This document shows positions 37,023-46,416 of a stretch of 64,000 nt of DNA, piece by piece. The stretch spans positions 62,001 to 126,000 of the forward strand of contig CABXTC010000003.1 of NCBI GenBank assembly GCA_902515095.1. Reading direction: 5' to 3'. This DNA is from an uncultured Pelagibacteraceae bacterium. Its GTDB lineage: Bacteria; Pseudomonadota; Alphaproteobacteria; Pelagibacterales; Pelagibacteraceae. A model generated the notes under the pieces. That model worked only from the letters and a program-made list of their open reading frames with translations. It was not told the DNA's origin and did no database searches. The position numbers and the translations under genes are program-made. Each line of letters opens with the position of its first letter. The stretch's first letter is position 1.

Positions 37023-38242
37023 TGAAATATATCAATAAAAAGCTGACTATTGAAAAATTGAGTGTAGAAACTATTGCTAAAAAGTATGGAACACCAGCAT
37101 ATTGTTATTCATTCAAACAGTTTAAAAAAAATATTTTAGATTTTAAGGAAAATTTTAAATCGTTTTCCCCACTAATATGTTTTGCAATTAAATCGAACGC
37201 TAATCTAAATTTGATTAAAGAAATTAAACAATTTGGTTTAGGTGCAGATGTTGTCTCAATGGGTGAATTAATGATGGCTCTTAAAGCAGGCATAAACCCA
37301 AAAAAGATAGTTTTTTCCGGAGTTGGTAAAACTTCTAATGAAATTAATTATGCAATAAATAAAAATATATTATTGATAAATGCAGAATCAGAAAATGAAA
37401 TTAAAGAAATAGAAAAAATTGCGAAATCTAAAAAGAAACGTGTTCAAATTGGAATGAGACTAAATCCAAATACAGATGCAAAAACTCTAAGTCAAATCTC
37501 AACTGGCAAAAAAGAAAATAAATTTGGCATAAATGAAAGAAAATTTTTGGAGCTTGTAAAATACTGTAAAAAATCAAAAAACATTGACCTTCAATGTTTA
37601 AGTGTTCATATTGGAAGCCAAATATTAGATTATAGACCATATGAAAAAATGCTAAGAGTAGTTGATAAAGTTATTAAAAAAACTGATTATAACTTTCAAT
37701 ATATAGATCTTGGTGGGGGAATGGGAATTTCTTATGAAAAGAATAATCAATCGCTTAATTATAAAAAGTATAATCTCTCAATTAAGAAATTTTTAAAAAA
37801 ATATAATTCTAAAATAATATTTGAACCAGGTAGATCAATTATTGGAAATACTGCATCTCTAATATCAAAAGTTATTTATGTGAAAAAAAATAGCAAAAAA
37901 GATTTCATAATTCTTGATGTTGCAATGAATGATTTGATAAGACCTGCTCTTTATGGTGCTGTTCATAAAATATTACCTGCCAATAAAAAGAACAAAAAAT
38001 CAAACAAATCTTACGAATTTGTAGGTCCTATTTGTGAAAGTACTGACAAATTTTCAAGTGTTAAAAACTTTCAAGAATTAAAAGAAAAAGATCTTGTTGT
38101 GTTACATGATGTTGGTGCTTACGGGATGTCATTAAGTTCAAATTATAATCTTAGACTTAAACCAATAGAGATTCTTGTAAAAAATTCAAAAATAAAAGTT
38201 ATTAGAAAAAGACAAACCTACAAAGACCTATTAAATTCTTAA
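37022..38242 (+). CDS. lysA: diaminopimelate decarboxylase
   Basis: PLP-dependent last step of lysine synthesis. 406 residues: PLP lysine in CFAIKSNANLNLI near residue 58, HIGSQI near residue 198, the glycine loop GGGMGISY, FEPGRSI, and the active-site Cys in GPICESTDKF. Length is typical. Starts at ATG overlapping the lptM stop by one base; plsC follows after four bases. Confidence 0.97.
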   Translation: MKYINKKLTIEKLSVETIAKKYGTPAYCYSFKQFKKNILDFKENFKSFSPLICFAIKSNANLNLIKEIKQFGLGADVVSMGELMMALKAGINPKKIVFSGVGKTSNEINYAINKNILLINAESENEIKEIEKIAKSKKKRVQIGMRLNPNTDAKTLSQISTGKKENKFGINERKFLELVKYCKKSKNIDLQCLSVHIGSQILDYRPYEKMLRVVDKVIKKTDYNFQYIDLGGGMGISYEKNNQSLNYKKYNLSIKKFLKKYNSKIIFEPGRSIIGNTASLISKVIYVKKNSKKDFIILDVAMNDLIRPALYGAVHKILPANKKNKKSNKSYEFVGPICESTDKFSSVKNFQELKEKDLVVLHDVGAYGMSLSSNYNLRLKPIEILVKNSKIKVIRKRQTYKDLLNS

Positions 38243-38246
38243 AAGA

Positions 38247-38948
38247 ATGGTGAAAGATTATATATTTTCATTTTTCTTTTTTTTTGGAATAATAATTATT
38301 TCAATTATCTTTCTTCCATCATTTTTTTTACCTCAAAAATTTGTAATTACTGGAGGTAAATTAATGGGTCACTGGACTAAAATTTGTTTAAGATTATTTT
38401 TATCAACAAAAATCTTGGTTAAAGGACATGAAAACATAATTAAAAATGAAAAATTTTTTATTGCATCATCTCATCAATCAATGTTTGAAACTTTTTTTCT
38501 GCAAACTATATTTAATTCTCCAGTATTTATCTTAAAAAAAGAGTTGTTAATTATTCCTATTTTTGGGTGGTATTTAAAGAAAATTGGATCAATCTCAATA
38601 ACAAGAAATAAGATTTCAAAAGATAATCTAGAGTTTTTTAATGAAATATCTAAAACTGTTTCGAATTCAAGTAGACCACTAATAATATTTCCTCAGGGTA
38701 CAAGAGTTTTGCCTAATGAAAAACCTCCATTTAAAAAAGGGGCATCAAGAATTTATGAAAAACTTAACATTGCATGTCAACCGGTTGCAATTAATTCTGG
38801 TTATGTTTGGCCTAAAAAAGGGAAAAAAACACCAGACAGAACAATAACTGTATCTATATTACCTCAAATAAATAAAGGTATAGAGAAAGAGAAATTCTTA
38901 AAAAATCTTGAAGAAAAAATTTATTTAGAACTAGAATTAATTAATTAA
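38247..38948 (+). CDS. plsC: 1-acyl-sn-glycerol-3-phosphate acyltransferase
   Basis: Membrane acyltransferase of phospholipid synthesis, converting lysophosphatidate to phosphatidate. 233 residues with an N-terminal membrane segment, the catalytic SSHQSMFET (HX4E, the variant common in alphaproteobacteria instead of HX4D), and the phosphate-binding FPQGTR motif near residue 150. Last gene of the argH-lptM-lysA-plsC run. Its stop overlaps the dnaN stop on the other strand. Confidence 0.93.
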   Translation: MVKDYIFSFFFFFGIIIISIIFLPSFFLPQKFVITGGKLMGHWTKICLRLFLSTKILVKGHENIIKNEKFFIASSHQSMFETFFLQTIFNSPVFILKKELLIIPIFGWYLKKIGSISITRNKISKDNLEFFNEISKTVSNSSRPLIIFPQGTRVLPNEKPPFKKGASRIYEKLNIACQPVAINSGYVWPKKGKKTPDRTITVSILPQINKGIEKEKFLKNLEEKIYLELELIN

Positions 38949-40057
38949 CCCTTCATTGGCATTACTACGTAAATACTATCAAAGTCACTAGGGTCTTTTA
39001 TTAATGCTGGAGATCCAGTATCATTAAAAAATATTTCTATTAGTTCTCCATCAAGTTGAGACGCAACATCAATTAAATATCTTGAATTAAAACTTATTTC
39101 TAAATCGTGATTAAATTTAACATTAAGAGACTCATTTCCATCTCCACTGTTAGTATTATTAACAGACAAATTAAGTAAGTCTTTAGATAACTGAAACTTT
39201 ACTCCGTCTTTTTTATCAAGTGAAACTGAAGCTACACGGTCAATGGAACCTAAAAATAACTTAAGATTAGTTTCCATTTTTTTTTGATTATTCTTTGGAA
39301 TTACTTGTATGTAATTGGGAAATTTTCCATCAATTAATTTAGAAATCAAAATACTATTAGTTAATTCAAACTTAATTTTTGATTTTAAATTAGATATTTT
39401 AAGATCACCATCATAATTGTCTAATAAAGAGCAAAGTTGAAAAATAGTTTTTTTTGGTAAGATGATTGGATCAAAATTTATTTTTTCATTTAACCTTATT
39501 TTTGAAATAGACATCCTGTGGCTATCAGTTGCAGCTGCAGTAAGATAAATTTTATCATCAACTTCTGTTTGATGAAAATATATTCCACTTAAATAATGTC
39601 TTGTTTCATCACTTGACACAGAGAATTTACATTTATTAAGTAATTTCAAAAATTGTTTTGAATTTACATTAAATTCATTTTGGTTAAAATTTTCATCAGT
39701 TAAGGGAAATTCAGATGAATTAATACAATTTAAATTAAAAACTGATTTTTCAGACTCTAATTGAAGCTTGCTGTCATTATTCATAAATAAATTTATTTTT
39801 TTATCTGAAGAAAATTTTCTAACTATATCAAACATTATGGACGAAGTTGTTGTTGTCTTTCCCTCTTCAAAAATTTCAACATTATTAATATTATGAATAA
39901 ATATTAAATCCAAATCTGTTGCCGTTATTGTTAATTTTGAATTACTAGCATTTAATAAAACATTAGATAATATTGGTAGTGTGCTTCTTTTTTCGATAAC
40001 TCCTTGGCAATAGCTCAGAGCTTCTTGAAGATCTTTTTGATTAACGTTAAATTTCAT
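38945..40057 (-). CDS. dnaN: DNA polymerase III beta sliding clamp
   Basis: Ring-shaped processivity clamp of the replicative polymerase. 370 residues in three clamp repeats, starting MKFNVNQKDLQEALSYCQGVIEKRSTLPILSN and ending in the conserved YVVMPMKG (the protein-binding cleft end). It overlaps dnaA upstream by 11 bases, so the two replication proteins are translated from one transcript. recF, often next, is not here. Confidence 0.97.
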   Translation of the reverse strand: MKFNVNQKDLQEALSYCQGVIEKRSTLPILSNVLLNASNSKLTITATDLDLIFIHNINNVEIFEEGKTTTTSSIMFDIVRKFSSDKKINLFMNNDSKLQLESEKSVFNLNCINSSEFPLTDENFNQNEFNVNSKQFLKLLNKCKFSVSSDETRHYLSGIYFHQTEVDDKIYLTAAATDSHRMSISKIRLNEKINFDPIILPKKTIFQLCSLLDNYDGDLKISNLKSKIKFELTNSILISKLIDGKFPNYIQVIPKNNQKKMETNLKLFLGSIDRVASVSLDKKDGVKFQLSKDLLNLSVNNTNSGDGNESLNVKFNHDLEISFNSRYLIDVASQLDGELIEIFFNDTGSPALIKDPSDFDSIYVVMPMKG

Positions 40058-41453
40058 TTTCTTTATTATATAATATAATGTTTTTTAATTTGCTAATATT
40101 CTCATTCATATCTGGATTTTTCTCTTTTAACTTTTCAATTGTCTTGACTGAATGAATTATAGTTGTGTGATCTCGATTAGAAAATTCACGACCAATCTCT
40201 GGCAAAGATTTTGTTGTTAAAATTTTTGTTAAATAGATTGCTGTTTGTCTAGGTCTTACTAAGTACCTTGATCTTCGAGAAGACAGCATTTCATTTTTGC
40301 TGATTTTGAAAAATTTACAAACTATGGTTTGAATTGTATCAATTGTAACATTATTCTCATTTAGATTTAATAAATCTTTCAATATAATTTTTGTTTCTGA
40401 CAAACTTGGTAGTTTATTATAAATTCTTGAGAAAGAGATAATTCGATTTATTGCTCCCACTAATTCTCTCACATTTGATGTTATTTTATTACTAACAAAA
40501 TCCTGAATTTCCTCTGAAATATTTATTTTATCAGAATACAAATTTGTTAACTCATTTATTTTATGATTTAATATTTTCTTTCTGAGATCATATTCTGGCT
40601 TTTGTATATCGATAACCAATCCTCCTGAAAATCTTGATTTTATCCTTTCTTGGATTCTCGATAATTTATTTGGAGGTCTGTCCGCTGATACAATTATTTG
40701 TGAACCTTTATCTAATAACGCATTAAAAGTATGAAAAAACTCTTCCTGCATAGCTTCTTTTCCATTCATAAATTGAATATCATCAATTAATAAAACATCA
40801 GTATTTCTGAAAAATTCTTTAAATCTAACCATATCATTTGATTTTATTGACTTTACAAACTGATACATAAAACGTTCTGCTGAAATAAACATTACTTTTT
40901 GATTTTTATTCATTTCATAGCCAATCGAGTTCAATAAATGTGTTTTACCTAATCCCACACCTCCATAAATGTATAATGGATTATAATGAGAAATATTTTC
41001 AGATACTTTTAATGAAGCTTCAAATGCAACTTTATTACTAGAGCCTATTTGAAAATTTTCAAATCTTTTATTTGGATCGATACGATTATATTGAAGATGA
41101 GAATCTTTTATAAATGAAACATTTTCAATATTATTTATCTTATTTTGATTATTAGATTTTTGAAATTGATCATCTTTATTTGCTACAATTTTAAATTCTA
41201 TCCTTATAATTTCTTTTTTATGTTTTTTTATGGTTTGTAAAATTTGATCTAGATATCTAGATGTAATCCAATCGCGGATAAATCTTGTTGGAACAGCTAA
41301 TAAAACATAATTATTAAATTCCTCAAATAAATTAATTTTTTTAATCCAACTTTCATAAACTTCCTTACCTAATTTAATTTTTAATTCAGATTGGATTAAT
41401 GGCCAATCTAAGTTAATTTTATCAAAATTTTTATTTATGATAGTTTTGTTCAT
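40047..41453 (-). CDS. dnaA: chromosomal replication initiator DnaA
   Basis: Opens the chromosomal origin. 468 residues: domain I (LDWPLIQSELKIKLGKEVYESWI), a variable linker, the AAA+ ATPase with Walker A GGVGLGKTH near residue 165 and Walker B LLIDDIQF, and domain IV ending SLPEIGREFSNRDHTTIIHS, which binds DnaA boxes. Length normal. Upstream lies the 274-base gap to rpsT with two near-consensus DnaA boxes. Operon with dnaN. Confidence 0.98.
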   Translation of the reverse strand: MNKTIINKNFDKINLDWPLIQSELKIKLGKEVYESWIKKINLFEEFNNYVLLAVPTRFIRDWITSRYLDQILQTIKKHKKEIIRIEFKIVANKDDQFQKSNNQNKINNIENVSFIKDSHLQYNRIDPNKRFENFQIGSSNKVAFEASLKVSENISHYNPLYIYGGVGLGKTHLLNSIGYEMNKNQKVMFISAERFMYQFVKSIKSNDMVRFKEFFRNTDVLLIDDIQFMNGKEAMQEEFFHTFNALLDKGSQIIVSADRPPNKLSRIQERIKSRFSGGLVIDIQKPEYDLRKKILNHKINELTNLYSDKINISEEIQDFVSNKITSNVRELVGAINRIISFSRIYNKLPSLSETKIILKDLLNLNENNVTIDTIQTIVCKFFKISKNEMLSSRRSRYLVRPRQTAIYLTKILTTKSLPEIGREFSNRDHTTIIHSVKTIEKLKEKNPDMNENISKLKNIILYNKENEI

Positions 41454-41727
41454 ATTGTTGGGGAGAGTCCACTTACATCTATAATTATAACTATTGCAAC
41501 AAATTATTTTCTTAAATCAAAAAAAAATTAAATCTGGGATTGTGTAAAATTTATTTTTTAAAAAAAATTCTTTGACAAAAATTTAAATTGTGTATTAAAA
41601 AAAAAATTAAATTCATAATTGAATTAAGTATCTTATTTCTTTACTAATTCTAAATATTGTAACTTAAGATCCTTAGACCATATATGAAGTGTATTCTTAA
41701 AGTTGAATCAACTTGAAGTATAGACAA
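41454..41727. other. dnaA-rpsT intergenic region, candidate DnaA-bound or origin-proximal sequence
   Basis: The longest gap in the window, almost entirely A/T. On the minus strand TTTTACACA (41549-41541) and TAATACACA (41597-41589) each differ from the DnaA box TTATNCACA at one position, 48 bases apart, beside long A/T tracts that could melt. This fits dnaA autoregulation or part of an origin, but two imperfect boxes are weak evidence. A plus-strand TTGACA-17-TTAAAA at 41572-41600 points away from dnaA toward the rpsT 3' end. Confidence 0.4.
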
Positions 41728-41988
41728 TTATAATGATGCTATTTTTCTTGTTATCCTTGAAACGTTTCTTGATGCGTTTTGTTTTTTTATAATTCCAGTT
41801 TTTGCAACTTTCATTAGCTCAGAATTCAACTTGGGTAAGAATTTTAAAGCATCTGTTTTTTTTTTATCTTCAATCATAGCGTTCATTTTTTTTAAAGCAT
41901 TCTTGTATCTACTTTTTCTAGCTTTATTGACAGAAGTCTGTTTTGAGATTCTTCTTATTCTTTTAATTGCTGATTTTGTATTAGCCAT
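41728..41988 (-). CDS. rpsT: 30S ribosomal protein S20
   Basis: 86-residue helical-bundle 30S protein beginning MANTKSAIKRIRRISKQTSVNKARKSR region; Lys/Arg/Ala-rich throughout and full length. It has a good predicted promoter whose -10 box and ten-base leader are the same as in front of rpmI. It lies between mutM and dnaA, as in many alphaproteobacteria. A 15-base palindrome (AAGTTGA-A-TCAACTT, 41700-41714) lies just after its stop but lacks a T-run. Confidence 0.97.
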   Translation of the reverse strand: MANTKSAIKRIRRISKQTSVNKARKSRYKNALKKMNAMIEDKKKTDALKFLPKLNSELMKVAKTGIIKKQNASRNVSRITRKIASL

Positions 41989-41998
41989 AATTTGCGAG

Positions 41999-42027
41999 GT
42001 TATAGATGCTTAAGTAGTTCCGGTCAA
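41999..42027 (-). promoter_or_regulatory. predicted sigma70 promoter of rpsT
   Basis: On the minus strand TTGACC (42027-42022), 17 bases, then TATAAC (42004-41999), followed by CTCGCAAATT and the ATG. The ten-base leader is identical to that of rpmI, and both -10 boxes are at the same distance from the start codon, which supports both predictions. Confidence 0.7.
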
Positions 42028-42038
42028 TAATATATTTG

Positions 42039-42902
42039 TTATTTTTGACACTTTTTACAATAAAAAGTTGATCTATTTGCTTGAGTAATTTTAGAAATTA
42101 TTCCTGAACAGCTTAATCTTTTACAATTTTTTTTATCTCTACCATAAACTTTAAATTCTTTCTGAAATTTACCAGTGTCACCTAATATGTTTTTAAAATC
42201 TTTTATAGTAGAACCTCCTTTTTTAATAGCACTTATTAAAATTTTTTTTGAATTTTTAATTATTTTTTGACAATGTGTTGTATTTAAATTTTTAGCTGAA
42301 CTTTGTGGATGAATTTTCGATAAAAATAAGATTTCACTCGCATATATATTTCCTATTCCTGAAACAAACTTTTGGTCCAATAAAAAACTTTTGATATCCT
42401 TTTTTTTTTTCTTAAAATAACTTTTTAAGTATTCTAAATTAAATTTTTTACTAAAAGGTTCAGGACCAAAATTATCAAATTTTTTATTTAACTCATCTAT
42501 GTTTCTCATTAATTGAAAAAAACCAAATCTTCTAGGATCGTTATAAATCAATTTCATATCGTCAAAGATAAATTCAATATGATTATGTTTTTTTGGCAAT
42601 TTTGGAGAGTTATAAAAACTAGTATTTGTAAATAGACTTTTTTTTTTATTTTTAATAATATGAATAGTTCCCGACATTCCTAGGTGAACTATACAATAAC
42701 TTTTGTTTTCTAATTCAATTATCAAATATTTTGAAAACCTGTCTATATTGGTTATTATTTTGTTTTTTAATTTTTCCTCAAATGATGGTTTTAATTTGAA
42801 TCTTAAATTTCTATTCCTAACTAAAATTTTATTGATTTTTTTACCTTTTATATTTTTTGTCAGTGATTGTCTTACGATTTCTACTTCTGGTAATTCTGGC
42901 AT
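42039..42902 (-). CDS. mutM: formamidopyrimidine-DNA glycosylase
   Basis: Base-excision repair enzyme that removes 8-oxoguanine. 287 residues: catalytic Pro2-Glu3 in MPELPEVEIVRQSL, the helix-two-turn-helix with QKFVSGIGNIYASEILF near residue 166, and a C-terminal zinc finger CKRLSCSG...FYCKKC. All key residues are intact. Divergent from ubiE; the 33 bases between them contain only A and T. Confidence 0.96.
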   Translation of the reverse strand: MPELPEVEIVRQSLTKNIKGKKINKILVRNRNLRFKLKPSFEEKLKNKIITNIDRFSKYLIIELENKSYCIVHLGMSGTIHIIKNKKKSLFTNTSFYNSPKLPKKHNHIEFIFDDMKLIYNDPRRFGFFQLMRNIDELNKKFDNFGPEPFSKKFNLEYLKSYFKKKKKDIKSFLLDQKFVSGIGNIYASEILFLSKIHPQSSAKNLNTTHCQKIIKNSKKILISAIKKGGSTIKDFKNILGDTGKFQKEFKVYGRDKKNCKRLSCSGIISKITQANRSTFYCKKCQK

Positions 42903-42935
42903 TTAATATTATATTAAATTAATAATTAATTAAAA

Positions 42936-43643
42936 ATGCAACAATATCTTCAAAATAAAAAAGGTCTTGTCCAAGAGGTATTTGATCAAGTTTTTGATAA
43001 ATATGACTTAATGAATGATTTTATGTCACTTGGGATTCATAGATTATGGAAAAAAAACTTAATCAATTTAATGAGTCCCTCAAAAAATAAAAAGCTTGTA
43101 GATGTTGCCTGTGGTACAGGTGATATTGGAAAACTTTACTTAAATTCCACTGATGTCAACAATCATGTAACTTGTGTTGATCCAAACAATGGAATGATAG
43201 CTAAAGGGAAAAAAAAATTAGCAAGTTACAAAAATATTGATTGGATAAATTCTAAAGCGGAAAAATTACCTTTGAAAGATAATTCATTTGATTTTTATAC
43301 AATTAGCTTTGGCTTAAGAAATACTGCGGATTTAAATAAATCTTTATCAGAAGCTTTTAGAGTATTGAAGCCAGGAGGAAAATTTCTTTGTTTGGAATTT
43401 TCTAAAATACAAAATGAAAACTTTAAGTTTTTTTATAATCAATATTCAAAACTTATTCCTTTTGTAGGAAAATATGTTGTTGGCCAAAAAGAACCTTATG
43501 AATATTTAATTAAAAGTATCGAAAAATTTGTAAATCAAGAAGAACTTTTAGAATTAATGAAAAATAATAAATTTCAAAAATGTGATTATAAAAATTTATC
43601 TAACGGAATTGTTTCAATACATAGTGGTTGGAAAATTAAATGA
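42936..43643 (+). CDS. ubiE: ubiquinone/menaquinone C-methyltransferase
   Basis: SAM-dependent C-methylation of the benzoquinol ring in ubiquinone synthesis. 235 residues; the SAM-binding VDVACGTGD is near residue 52, and NSFDFYTISFGLRN and FRVLKPGGKFLCLEFS are typical of UbiE/COQ5. It overlaps ubiB by four bases (ATGA), keeping two quinone genes together. Confidence 0.96.
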   Translation: MQQYLQNKKGLVQEVFDQVFDKYDLMNDFMSLGIHRLWKKNLINLMSPSKNKKLVDVACGTGDIGKLYLNSTDVNNHVTCVDPNNGMIAKGKKKLASYKNIDWINSKAEKLPLKDNSFDFYTISFGLRNTADLNKSLSEAFRVLKPGGKFLCLEFSKIQNENFKFFYNQYSKLIPFVGKYVVGQKEPYEYLIKSIEKFVNQEELLELMKNNKFQKCDYKNLSNGIVSIHSGWKIK

Positions 43644-45208
43644 TAAAAAAATTAATAACGTTATTTAAAATTGGTAGAAAAATAGCTAAATCAAATATTC
43701 TAAACATAGTTTCAAAGTTCCAGAAACCACCCTTAACAATTATATTTTTATTTAAACTGTTGTCATTGTCAGTTTCGTCTAAAAAAAAAATGAATTCTAA
43801 TAAAAGTGAAGGTGAACGTTTATCTGACTCATTAGAGTCTATGGGCACAACCTTTATTAAGTTGGGTCAGTTTTTAGCTACACGACCAGATATTATTGGT
43901 GAGGAACTTTCTAAACAACTTGAAAACCTTCAGGATAAACTGCCGCCATTTTCTTTAGTTCAAGCAAAGGAAATTATAAAGAAAAATTTGGGCGAGGAAA
44001 CATTTAACTCAATTATAAATTTAAGTGAACCAGTAGCAGCAGCGTCTATAGCACAAGTTCATAAAGCACAAATTAATGACAATGGAATCATAAAAGATGT
44101 TGCAATCAAAATTTTACGACCTGATATTAAAAAAATTTTTAATGAAGAAATAGACGCAATGATGCTATTTGCTTTTTTGATAGAGTCATTTGTAAAAAAA
44201 ACTAAAAGATTAAAATTAGTTGAAGTAGTTTTTTTATTAAAAGAAATTACGAATCTAGAGATGGACCTAAGGTTTGAAGCTGCAGCAGCTAATGAATATG
44301 CTGAAAATACAAAAAACGATATTGGATTTAAGGTTCCACAGATTTATTGGAATTTTACGAGTGAAAATGTAATGACGCTTGATTGGGTTGATGGAATATC
44401 AATTAGAGAAACTGAAGAACTTAAAAAAAGAAATTTAGATACTGAAAAACTTGCTAACGACATTATTCAAAATTTTCTTAGACATGCGGTAAGAGACGGT
44501 TTTTTTCACGCGGATATGCATCAGGGAAACATATTTATAGATAATAACGGTCATATTGTTCCAATTGATTTTGGAATAATGGGAAGACTTGACAAAATGA
44601 GTAAAAGATTTTTAGCAGAAATATTATTTGGTTTTATTCAAAGAGATTACCGTAAGGTTGCGGAAGTACACTTGGTGGCAGGTCTTGTACCTAAAGAGGT
44701 TCCAATTGACGACCTTGCACAAGCATTAAGGTCTATTGGAGAGCCAATTTTTGGACAATCAGTAAAAGACATATCTGGTGGAAAATTATTGAAACAATTA
44801 TTCGATGTAACTGAAAAATTTAATATGCAAACTCAACCTCAACTTTTAATGTTACAAAAAACAATGGTTGTTGTTGAAGGAGTAGCAAGAAAATTAAATC
44901 CTAATACTAATATTTGGACTACTTCCAAACCTGTTCTAGAAAACTGGTTAAGAGAGTCGAAAGATCCAATTACTTCAATTAATGAAACTATTCAAAATAC
45001 TTCAGAGGTAATTAAAAGGTTACCAGAGTTTCCAGAGATAATGGACAAAGCTAATCAAGCTCTAACATATTTAGCAAGCGGACAAATTCCCCAAAATTCA
45101 AATTCTTATTCAGATTTAAATACTAAAAAATCAGAAATGATTACTTTTAGAAATCAATCTATTATTGGCTTTTTAGTCCTTGTAATTTTTGGACTATTAG
45201 TATTTTAA
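43640..45208 (+). CDS. ubiB: UbiB/Coq8-type kinase-like protein for ubiquinone synthesis
   Basis: Atypical protein-kinase-like ATPase that supports ubiquinone synthesis, possibly by extracting lipid intermediates. 522 residues with KxGQ motif KLGQFLATRPDI near residue 74, the Ala-rich ATP loop AAASIAQVHKA, HADMHQGNIFID and DFGIMGRL, and a C-terminal membrane anchor (IIGFLVLVIFGLLVF). Cotranscribed with ubiE. Confidence 0.95.
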   Translation: MIKKLITLFKIGRKIAKSNILNIVSKFQKPPLTIIFLFKLLSLSVSSKKKMNSNKSEGERLSDSLESMGTTFIKLGQFLATRPDIIGEELSKQLENLQDKLPPFSLVQAKEIIKKNLGEETFNSIINLSEPVAAASIAQVHKAQINDNGIIKDVAIKILRPDIKKIFNEEIDAMMLFAFLIESFVKKTKRLKLVEVVFLLKEITNLEMDLRFEAAAANEYAENTKNDIGFKVPQIYWNFTSENVMTLDWVDGISIRETEELKKRNLDTEKLANDIIQNFLRHAVRDGFFHADMHQGNIFIDNNGHIVPIDFGIMGRLDKMSKRFLAEILFGFIQRDYRKVAEVHLVAGLVPKEVPIDDLAQALRSIGEPIFGQSVKDISGGKLLKQLFDVTEKFNMQTQPQLLMLQKTMVVVEGVARKLNPNTNIWTTSKPVLENWLRESKDPITSINETIQNTSEVIKRLPEFPEIMDKANQALTYLASGQIPQNSNSYSDLNTKKSEMITFRNQSIIGFLVLVIFGLLVF

Positions 45209-45216
45209 TTCATTCG

Positions 45217-46416
45217 ATGAATAACTTGAATAATAAAAAAATATTATTGATAATTTGTGGTGGGATAGCTGCTTACAAAAGCCTTGAAACAATAAGACTC
45301 TTAAAAAAAAATGGTGTTACAATCAAAACAATTCTTACTAAAAGTGGTTCCGAATTTGTAACGCCTCTCTCAATCACTTCATTGTCTCAATCAAAAGTTT
45401 ATCAAGATCTTTTTAGTATAGAAAATGAAGTAGAGATGGATCATATTAGTCTTTCAAGGTGGGCAGATCTAATTTTAATCGCCCCTGCAACAGCTAATAC
45501 TATATCTAAGCTTGCAAATGGTAATTCTGATGATTTAGCCTCTACAGTTGCTCTTGCTTCAAATAAAAAAATTTTTATTGCGCCTGCAATGAATGTAAGG
45601 ATGTGGGATCATCAATCTACCAAACTTAATATTAACAAGTTGAGAACTTACAACTATAGTTTAATTGGTCCTGAGATTGGAGATATGGCATGTGGAGAGT
45701 ACGGAGAGGGAAAAATGTCAGAACCAAAAGAAATTGTTAACATACTAGAGAATCATTTTAAAAATTTAAAAGTGAAAAATAAATTCAAAGCAATTGTTAC
45801 TGCAGGACCAACACATGAGTATATTGATCCAGTGAGATATATTGCTAATAGATCAAGTGGCAAACAAGGTTATGAAATTGCAAAATCATTACAAAAAAAA
45901 GGTTTTGAAACAACTTTAATTTCTGGACCAACAAATTTAGAAATAAACAGTGATATTAATTTAATTAAAGTTAAGACTGCTGAAGAAATGTTTCAATCAA
46001 CACTTAGAAATTTACCGGCTGATGTTGCAATTTTTTCAGCAGCAGTTTCTGATTATAAGGTCAAAGAAACTTCTAAAACAAAGATAAAAAAACAAGATGA
46101 AATAAATTTACAGTTAGAAAAAAATGTAGACATTCTAGATTATGTCTCTAATCATAATTCTCTTAGACCTAAACTTGTTGTAGGTTTTGCTGCAGAGTCT
46201 AATAATTTAGAAAATTATGCAAATAAGAAACTAAATGAAAAAAATTGTGACTGGATAGTTGCAAATAACATATCAAATAAATTAATTGGGTTTGACTCAG
46301 ATTTTAATGAAGTTGAAATCTTTTATAAAAATAATAAAAGAGACAAATTAAAATATAAACCTAAATCTGAAATTTCGGATGAATTAGTAGAAAAAATTAT
46401 TAATCATTTAAACTAA
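45217..46416 (+). CDS. coaBC: bifunctional phosphopantothenoylcysteine decarboxylase/synthetase
   Basis: Two steps of coenzyme A synthesis in one protein of 399 residues. The N-terminal flavin decarboxylase domain has the catalytic His in EMDHISLSRWADL and APAMNVRMWDH; the C-terminal synthetase has AGPTHEYIDPVRYIANRSSGKQG near residue 192 and the lysine loop around FAAESNNLE. Starts nine bases after ubiB and overlaps dut by one base. Confidence 0.96.
   Translation: MNNLNNKKILLIICGGIAAYKSLETIRLLKKNGVTIKTILTKSGSEFVTPLSITSLSQSKVYQDLFSIENEVEMDHISLSRWADLILIAPATANTISKLANGNSDDLASTVALASNKKIFIAPAMNVRMWDHQSTKLNINKLRTYNYSLIGPEIGDMACGEYGEGKMSEPKEIVNILENHFKNLKVKNKFKAIVTAGPTHEYIDPVRYIANRSSGKQGYEIAKSLQKKGFETTLISGPTNLEINSDINLIKVKTAEEMFQSTLRNLPADVAIFSAAVSDYKVKETSKTKIKKQDEINLQLEKNVDILDYVSNHNSLRPKLVVGFAAESNNLENYANKKLNEKNCDWIVANNISNKLIGFDSDFNEVEIFYKNNKRDKLKYKPKSEISDELVEKIINHLN

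Noticed and set aside
41727-41741. TTATAATGATGCTAT-like sequence resembling the katG Fur-family box
   Set aside because: It lies over the rpsT stop and coding sequence, has three mismatches in the second half-site and is not near a promoter.
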